NCBI RefSeq assembly: GCF_003151135.1
Contig: NZ_QEQK01000020.1
Span: 1 to 63,490 of the forward strand
Direction of reading: 5' to 3'
Source: Abyssibacter profundi
GTDB lineage: Bacteria; Pseudomonadota; Gammaproteobacteria; Nevskiales; OUC007
Length of the DNA stretch: 63,490 nt
Under the pieces are notes generated by a model. It had not been told where the DNA came from and did not search any database. It was given only the letters and a program-made list of their open reading frames with translations. Positions within the stretch are counted from its first letter, which is position 1. The number at the start of each line of letters is the position of its first letter. This document shows, piece after piece, positions 59,506-63,490 of the stretch. Both the position numbers and the translations under genes were made by a program.

Positions 59506-61014
59506 TCAAACCGGATCGCCACCGGCGGGTGGTGGAGGTGGCACGCGCGGGACGGGATTGGTGATGTCCGAGCCTCGGGCGCGGCGCAAGAGATCTTCCG
59601 CATGCTCGGGAAGCAAGCGACCCGAATCCACAGCTTCGGGGATCACCGCCTCAAGCTGGGCCAGATAGTCGTCGTGCGACTCGTACAAGCCCATCATCCG
59701 AGCAGGGTCAAAGGTTTGGGAAGTGCCCACCAACGGAACCAGACCGCCGGGTGTGCAATGCGTGAGGCTGGTTCCTACCGGCAACTGGCCCGCGAAGTAG
59801 GCTCCGATCGGGACATCCACGATGGGCAACCGGAATCCCCCCAAGGCATTGCCATGCTCGTCAAATGTCAGATCCCCAGCCTCATCCCGAGCCAGCGGCG
59901 GGACACTGCCCGGCGCCTGCCCGGAGACCAGCCACTTGTGTAGCGCGACGATGCCCGAGCTCCACACGTACCGCACCGGGTAACGGTTACGGTTGCAACT
60001 GCCCTGCGGATCCAGTTCACCGTACTGACCGGCTACCTCCGGGTCATAACGTCCATGGACGCCGTTGCTGTTCGCATAGATCGCCATGCTGGTGTAGTAC
60101 TGCTCACCCGCATTGGTCGTGTGGGGTGGACCCGCCACTTCCCAATATCGGAACAGCGGCTCATCGGCCGGCGCTTCGACGATGCCCGCGGCCTCATCCT
60201 GGCTGTTGATCCAGAGAATCGGAACCAGATCTTTGCGGGTGTCCAACACCGAGCCGGAAATCTGGGGCATGTAGCCATCAAACATCCGGTCACGCTCATG
60301 CACCTCATTAATATAAGTGGTCAGGCGACCAGCCGATTGTGACGACCCCGTGGCCACCACACGCTCAATTCGATCCCGTATCTCCGCTGGCATGACAATG
60401 GGATCGAACACGGCCTGGGCGGCCTGCGAGAAGATATCGAAGGAATAGTCATCCCCCGGGTGCATCAAGTCTGCGTAGCGAACCGGGTCCCAGAAATATA
60501 GGCTGGTTGGCGCCCCATCGACCCCCTGCTTCTGCGCCGAAACGCCGACGTAGATAAAGCCGCGCCCCATCAGCACGTCATTCGCCGCTGCCCAGGTGGA
60601 TTCGATATCGAACTGCAGCGTGACGTTGTTCCAGTCCAGCACCACCGTTCCATTGAAATCATCGGGATCAACGGGCCGGCGCACGGTCATTCGCGTGCGG
60701 TAGGCGCTTTCGGTGTCCGCAGCATCGCCGTGGCCGCGTGCCAGGCCACCAAAGCTGAACTCCTCCTCTACGTAGCCCTCGATCAGCGGCACCATGGTGG
60801 TTCCCCAGGGTTCGCCGGTGCGGATGCCGCCCATCAGCGGACCCAGTACCTCGGGTGCCGGCACCGGCTCCTGAGCAACCGGGGGTGTACCGGGATCGCC
60901 GCCCGCCCCCGTTGGATCCGTGGAAGCCGTAGGGCCTGAATTGCAGCCCATCAGGCCGAGCACCAGTAGCGCGGTGCAGGCGGTTTTCGGCCGCCGGCTC
61001 GTGACCTGTCTCAT
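59506..61014 (-). CDS. Lipoprotein with alpha/beta-hydrolase domain (Abhydrolase_10-like)
   Basis: 502 residues. Lipoprotein signal LLVLGLMGCNSG. The hydrolase-like part has NGTVVLDWNNVTLQFD, GRGFIYVGVSAQKQGVDG and VVATGSSQSAGRLTTYIN, with a G-x-S-x-S nucleophile elbow. Later come VPILWINSQDEA and YWEVAGPPHTTN, with a possible acid and His. The low-complexity proline-rich C terminus (VPPPPPAGG) is unusual. Members are annotated only as alpha/beta-hydrolase domain proteins; the substrate is unknown. It is divergent from the crotonase gene, with palindromes between them. Confidence 0.82.
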   Translation of the reverse strand: MRQVTSRRPKTACTALLVLGLMGCNSGPTASTDPTGAGGDPGTPPVAQEPVPAPEVLGPLMGGIRTGEPWGTTMVPLIEGYVEEEFSFGGLARGHGDAADTESAYRTRMTVRRPVDPDDFNGTVVLDWNNVTLQFDIESTWAAANDVLMGRGFIYVGVSAQKQGVDGAPTSLYFWDPVRYADLMHPGDDYSFDIFSQAAQAVFDPIVMPAEIRDRIERVVATGSSQSAGRLTTYINEVHERDRMFDGYMPQISGSVLDTRKDLVPILWINSQDEAAGIVEAPADEPLFRYWEVAGPPHTTNAGEQYYTSMAIYANSNGVHGRYDPEVAGQYGELDPQGSCNRNRYPVRYVWSSGIVALHKWLVSGQAPGSVPPLARDEAGDLTFDEHGNALGGFRLPIVDVPIGAYFAGQLPVGTSLTHCTPGGLVPLVGTSQTFDPARMMGLYESHDDYLAQLEAVIPEAVDSGRLLPEHAEDLLRRARGSDITNPVPRVPPPPPAGGDPV

Positions 61015-61085
61015 GGTCGTGTCTCCTCGTTGTTGTACCGCCTATTCCCCGCCTAGAAGCAGGTGAACTAACGGTTAACTATTTG

Positions 61086-61101
61086 TGTACCCGACTGTAC
61101 A
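61086..61101. promoter_or_regulatory. Inverted repeat, possible operator
   Basis: TGTAC-CCGACT-GTACA lies between the divergent lipoprotein and crotonase genes. The 5-bp arms are modest. It could bind a TetR-type regulator; no such gene is nearby. Confidence 0.3.
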
Positions 61102-61194
61102 TAGCGTTGCAGGAGGGTTCAATAACCGCCTGTCTGCACAGACTGGACCCATCGCGGCCAGCTTAATACTTGCGTTTCGCAATCTATTTATTTA

Positions 61195-61209
61195 CTTTCG
61201 TATCGAAAG
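61195..61209. promoter_or_regulatory. Palindrome upstream of the crotonase gene, possible operator
   Basis: CTTTCG-TAT-CGAAAG is a perfect 6-bp inverted repeat about 47 bp before the crotonase ATG, in AT-rich promoter-like DNA. A nearby CTTTCGATTGG repeats a half-site. It may be a repressor site. Confidence 0.4.
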
Positions 61210-61255
61210 CGTTATGCCTGCTTTCAAATGAACCTTTCGATTGGAGATTCCCTAG

Positions 61256-62146
61256 ATGCAGCCCCAAACAAAACCCACCGGAACAGGCGCCACCGAACTT
61301 CCGGCCTTTGAAGATCTCGTGTTCACATCAAACGGACCGGTCGCCACCATTCAGCTGAATCGCCCTCAGGTCACGAATGCCCTGTCGATCCGGCTATCTG
61401 CCGAATTCCTCACCGTTCTCGAACACATCCGTGACAGCGAGCAGTACAAGGTGGTGGTGATCGAGGGCGCGGGCGGCAACTTCTGCGCAGGCGACGACCT
61501 GGCAGAAATGGCCGCCGGCAAGTGGGGTAACGCAAACCAGATCATGCGGCGCGTTCGCGGTTATCAGCACATGGCGAACACCCTGGAAGACCTGGACAAG
61601 ATCACCGTCTGTGCCGTGGACGGCTACTGCGTCGGCGGAGGCCTGGAAATCACCATGGCTGCAGACTTCGTTATTTGCACCGAAAGATCCCGATGGGGCA
61701 TGCCGGAAGTTGACTGGGGCATTACACCCGGCTGGGGCGGCACCACCCGCATGGCCCGGCTCATTGGCCGTCGTATGACCAAGGAGATCAACCTGCTCGG
61801 CGCACTCCACCCTGCTCGACGCGGTCTCGAGCTCGGGCTGTTCAACCGTGTGGTGCCACCACAAAGCCTCGCGGATGAAACCCGACGGCTGGTGGACCTG
61901 CTGCTGATGAAGAACCAGCAGGGCGTACGCCAGCTCAAGTACATGATCAATAAGAACGTCGAGGCAGACCTCCAGACCGCACAGGGATTCGAAGCAATGG
62001 GCGCCGCCCTCACCGGGGCGCTACTCGGTAGTTGGCAGGTACCGGATGCCGACGGCCAACATGGCTGGGCCGATTACAGGACCCAGGCCGAGGACAGTAA
62101 AATTCATCAGCGTCGGGCTGCCGCCCTGAACTTCTGGACCGACTAA
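61256..62146 (+). CDS. Enoyl-CoA hydratase/isomerase family protein (crotonase)
   Basis: 296 residues. Crotonase fold: NRPQVTNALSIRLSAEF, VVIEGAGGNFCAGDDLAEM (oxyanion hole), CAVDGYCVGGGLEITMAADF and WGMPEVDWGITPGWGG, where a Glu is well placed to act as a catalytic acid/base. TTGGAG precedes the ATG at 61256. It resembles ring-degradation and benzoyl-type crotonases as much as EchA; the substrate is not determined. It is monocistronic, with a strong terminator and palindromic DNA upstream. Confidence 0.9.
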   Translation: MQPQTKPTGTGATELPAFEDLVFTSNGPVATIQLNRPQVTNALSIRLSAEFLTVLEHIRDSEQYKVVVIEGAGGNFCAGDDLAEMAAGKWGNANQIMRRVRGYQHMANTLEDLDKITVCAVDGYCVGGGLEITMAADFVICTERSRWGMPEVDWGITPGWGGTTRMARLIGRRMTKEINLLGALHPARRGLELGLFNRVVPPQSLADETRRLVDLLLMKNQQGVRQLKYMINKNVEADLQTAQGFEAMGAALTGALLGSWQVPDADGQHGWADYRTQAEDSKIHQRRAAALNFWTD

Positions 62147-62164
62147 CCCGGGCCAGCCGCCCTC

Positions 62165-62196
62165 GGAACGAACGGGCCTGCACGCCCGTTCGTTCC
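62165..62196 (+). terminator. Terminator of the crotonase gene
   Basis: GGAACGAACGGGC and GCCCGTTCGTTCC form a 13-bp perfect stem with a 6-nt loop, 18 bp after the stop codon. It is followed by TATTC rather than a long T run. Because of its strength and position it most likely ends transcription. Confidence 0.8.
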
Positions 62197-62348
62197 TATT
62201 CAGGCCCCTGGTGTCATCGAAGGCCGCAGACGCCCACCTCGGTCGCACGCCCGCACCACCCGTCCGCCGGGCTGCGCACGCGGGATGGGTTCTACCCCGT
62301 TCTCGCGGACACTTTCAAGAAGCCTGATACTGGGCCAAAGGAGTGTTC

Positions 62349-62621
62349 ATGTCGAAGCGCAGGAAGTTCAGCCGAGAGTTCAAACAAGGGGCTGTGGAGC
62401 AGACCTATCAGCCGGGGGTGACATGTGCGCAGGTTGCCCGTGAGCTTGAGATTGGCGCCAATCTACTCACCCGCTGGCGGCGAGAAGCCGAGGCGAGCGG
62501 TGGCTTCTTACACCACGACCGCTTTTTGAGCAACCACACCTCTATAACACCCCTTATTGCACAAAATCCGTTGTCCTCCATCGGTCAACATTTGACTGGA
62601 ACTGATTGCTTTGTCGCGTAA
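62349..62621 (+). pseudogene. IS3-type transposase OrfA remnant
   Basis: The first 52 residues are a transposase OrfA helix-turn-helix (MSKRRKFSREFKQGAVEQTY, VTCAQVARELEIGANLLTRW). After RREAEASGG near 62505 the homology stops and the frame continues in lower-GC, unrelated sequence to 62621. No OrfB with a DDE motif follows. It is a truncated insertion-sequence end. GCGGACACTTTCAAGAAGC just upstream may be part of the left inverted repeat. Confidence 0.75.
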
Positions 62622-62749
62622 TTCTTCAGATTTTCACCCATGGCGCTTCAGCGTCGCGCCGGTGATGGACTGGACGGATTTCTTTATAATTCAATTGCTT
62701 ACGTAATCATTGTGCAAATATTGCGCACCACAGTTCGGGCAAACGCTGG

Positions 62750-63436
62750 TCACCCTGGTAACTGAAGCGCCAACACGACCACGCGCTCAGCTGATGAGAC
62801 CGATGCGACACATGAATTCGCGACCATCTGGAGATAATCAAGAGCCTCGGCGAGCTTCATTCGCCGTTGCCGCCCAGCGACGGTGAAGGTCAGCCCTTGC
62901 TTTCTCTGTGCGACCAGCAGAAAGACACCAGACCTGCATTCGCGATGGCGCATATATTGGCCGATGAGCTGATTCTCCAAACGCTCGACCAGTTCGTTTC
63001 CGGACCACTTGTCGATCAGCTTCAACTCAATGGCCACTCGGTCAGGAGAAGCAGCAGATTGCACGATGTAGTCCGGCTTTTTGTTCTCGGCGACTTCCGG
63101 CTCCCGATGGATAGTGAACTGACGAGCGGATTTTCTTTCCAGCTCGCTCCCCAAGCTGGGCTGCAAGTCGCCTTCAAGACCAATCGCCTTCCAAGCCAAT
63201 CGATGACTGAGTGCCGCGTTCTCCAAGTCGTACGCAATTTCCCCAAGTGCGGAGACGACGCGGTCCAAGAGTTCATCGGCAGTCCGAACTGGGCCACATT
63301 GCGAGTTGACCCACTCTGCGTACTCACCTGACGAGAATGGCAAGGTCGTGTCCCCGGACGTGGTGTAAGAGTGGCCACCGTGCCCCGCGGTAATCTGAGG
63401 TTTCTTGACGACCTTAGACAACCGAAAGAGGGACAC
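62750..63436 (-). CDS. Unknown protein with PD-(D/E)XK-like motif, possibly 5'-truncated by an IS
   Basis: 228 residues as read from a GTG at 63436. A nuclease-like pattern is visible: KPDYIVQ, then AIELKLID about 15 residues later, and ENQLIGQYM; this is the D...ExK plus Q layout of PD-(D/E)XK enzymes. EFLVA-type strands (GVFLLVAQRKQGLTF) follow. The first 30-40 residues may derive from the end of the adjacent IS256-type element (see right edge), so the native start could be lost or lie inside the ORF. GC is lower than in the bulk of the window. It may be a fragment of a defence or DNA-processing system; unproven. Confidence 0.55.
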   Translation of the reverse strand: MSLFRLSKVVKKPQITAGHGGHSYTTSGDTTLPFSSGEYAEWVNSQCGPVRTADELLDRVVSALGEIAYDLENAALSHRLAWKAIGLEGDLQPSLGSELERKSARQFTIHREPEVAENKKPDYIVQSAASPDRVAIELKLIDKWSGNELVERLENQLIGQYMRHRECRSGVFLLVAQRKQGLTFTVAGRQRRMKLAEALDYLQMVANSCVASVSSAERVVVLALQLPG

Positions 63437-63437
63437 G

Positions 63438-63490
63438 ATGACCGACGACAGGATGGCGCTGCGCGCGCTGCTTGAAAAGGGTTCTCACGC
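63438..63490 (+). mobile_element. IS256-family transposase, N-terminal start only (partial)
   Basis: An ATG at 63438 with AAGAGGGA upstream opens MTDDRMALRALLEKGSHA to the window edge. This beginning is typical of IS256/Mutator-type transposases. The element would extend to the right. The terminal inverted repeat probably lies in 63340-63437, at the 5' end of the minus-strand gene. Only 17 codons are visible, so confidence is limited. Confidence 0.65.

Noticed and set aside
1-63490. tRNA, rRNA, tmRNA genes or integrase attachment sites
   Set aside because: None could be recognised by eye on either strand.

Overview
The window looks like a high-GC gammaproteobacterial chromosome. This rests on gene content and style (assimilatory nirBD-nasA with an ANTAR regulator, DUF1302 outer-membrane protein, Tat-exported PhoD, LHR-ligase repair module, beta-oxidation-type enzymes). 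A marine or hydrocarbon-associated lineage near Nevskiales/Salinisphaerales is an inference, since no marker gene is present. I saw no rRNA, tRNA, CRISPR array or intact prophage.

Layout. 1-3.4 kb, minus strand: a copper/silver RND efflux operon (CopL-like secreted protein, TolC-like channel, CusB-like adaptor running off the left edge) behind a MerR-type promoter with a 19-bp spacer. The adaptor carries an added CusF-like domain and a tail of repeated Met-Asp-His-Gly-Glu. 3.5-6.3 kb: acyl-CoA dehydrogenase, NAD-dependent epimerase, MarR regulator. 6.6-12.3 kb: four overlapping genes of the ligase-associated DNA repair module (exonuclease, ATP-dependent ligase, DEXH helicase, PdeM). 12.3-17.9 kb: an unknown small protein, then TonB-dependent receptor, YfiR-like protein, CHASE8/HAMP-type histidine kinase and DUF3369 response regulator in tight coupling.

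17.9-39.2 kb is the centrepiece: two long minus-strand units for nitrate assimilation separated by one plus-strand uroporphyrinogen-III synthase-like gene. Unit A is nrtA-nrtB-nrtC followed without a break by molybdenum cofactor genes (moaD, a moaE-moeB-rhodanese fusion, mobA, moaA, a moaC-moaB fusion, moeA). Unit B is porin-nirB-nirD-nasA-modA-modB-modC. Both begin with the same control architecture: a sigma-54-type -24/-12 element, two hairpins with hexanucleotide loops having A at position 1 and G at position 4, and an intrinsic terminator whose 5' arm overlaps the second hairpin. The ANTAR antiterminator gene (nasT-like) lies directly upstream of unit B. The inferred logic is nitrogen-limitation transcription plus nitrate-triggered antitermination. 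It would coordinate nitrate uptake, nitrate and nitrite reduction, molybdate uptake and molybdenum cofactor synthesis.

39.4-50.4 kb: ClpP paralogue, DUF1302 protein, Panacea-domain protein, MAPEG protein, ArfB, two unknown genes, a three-gene periplasmic redox cluster (dihaem MauG/CcP-like protein, amicyanin-like cupredoxin, cytochrome P460-like protein), serine hydrolase, SDR. 50.4-61 kb: exported hydrolases (PhoD, neutral ceramidase-like lipoprotein, Abhydrolase_10-like lipoprotein), a pair of 5'-truncated divergent gene remnants, a second copy of the unknown small protein family, ilvD and an SH3-like protein. 61-63.5 kb: a crotonase gene with a strong terminator, then a lower-GC mobile stretch with an IS3-type orfA remnant, a PD-(D/E)XK-like protein and the start of an IS256-type transposase at the right edge.
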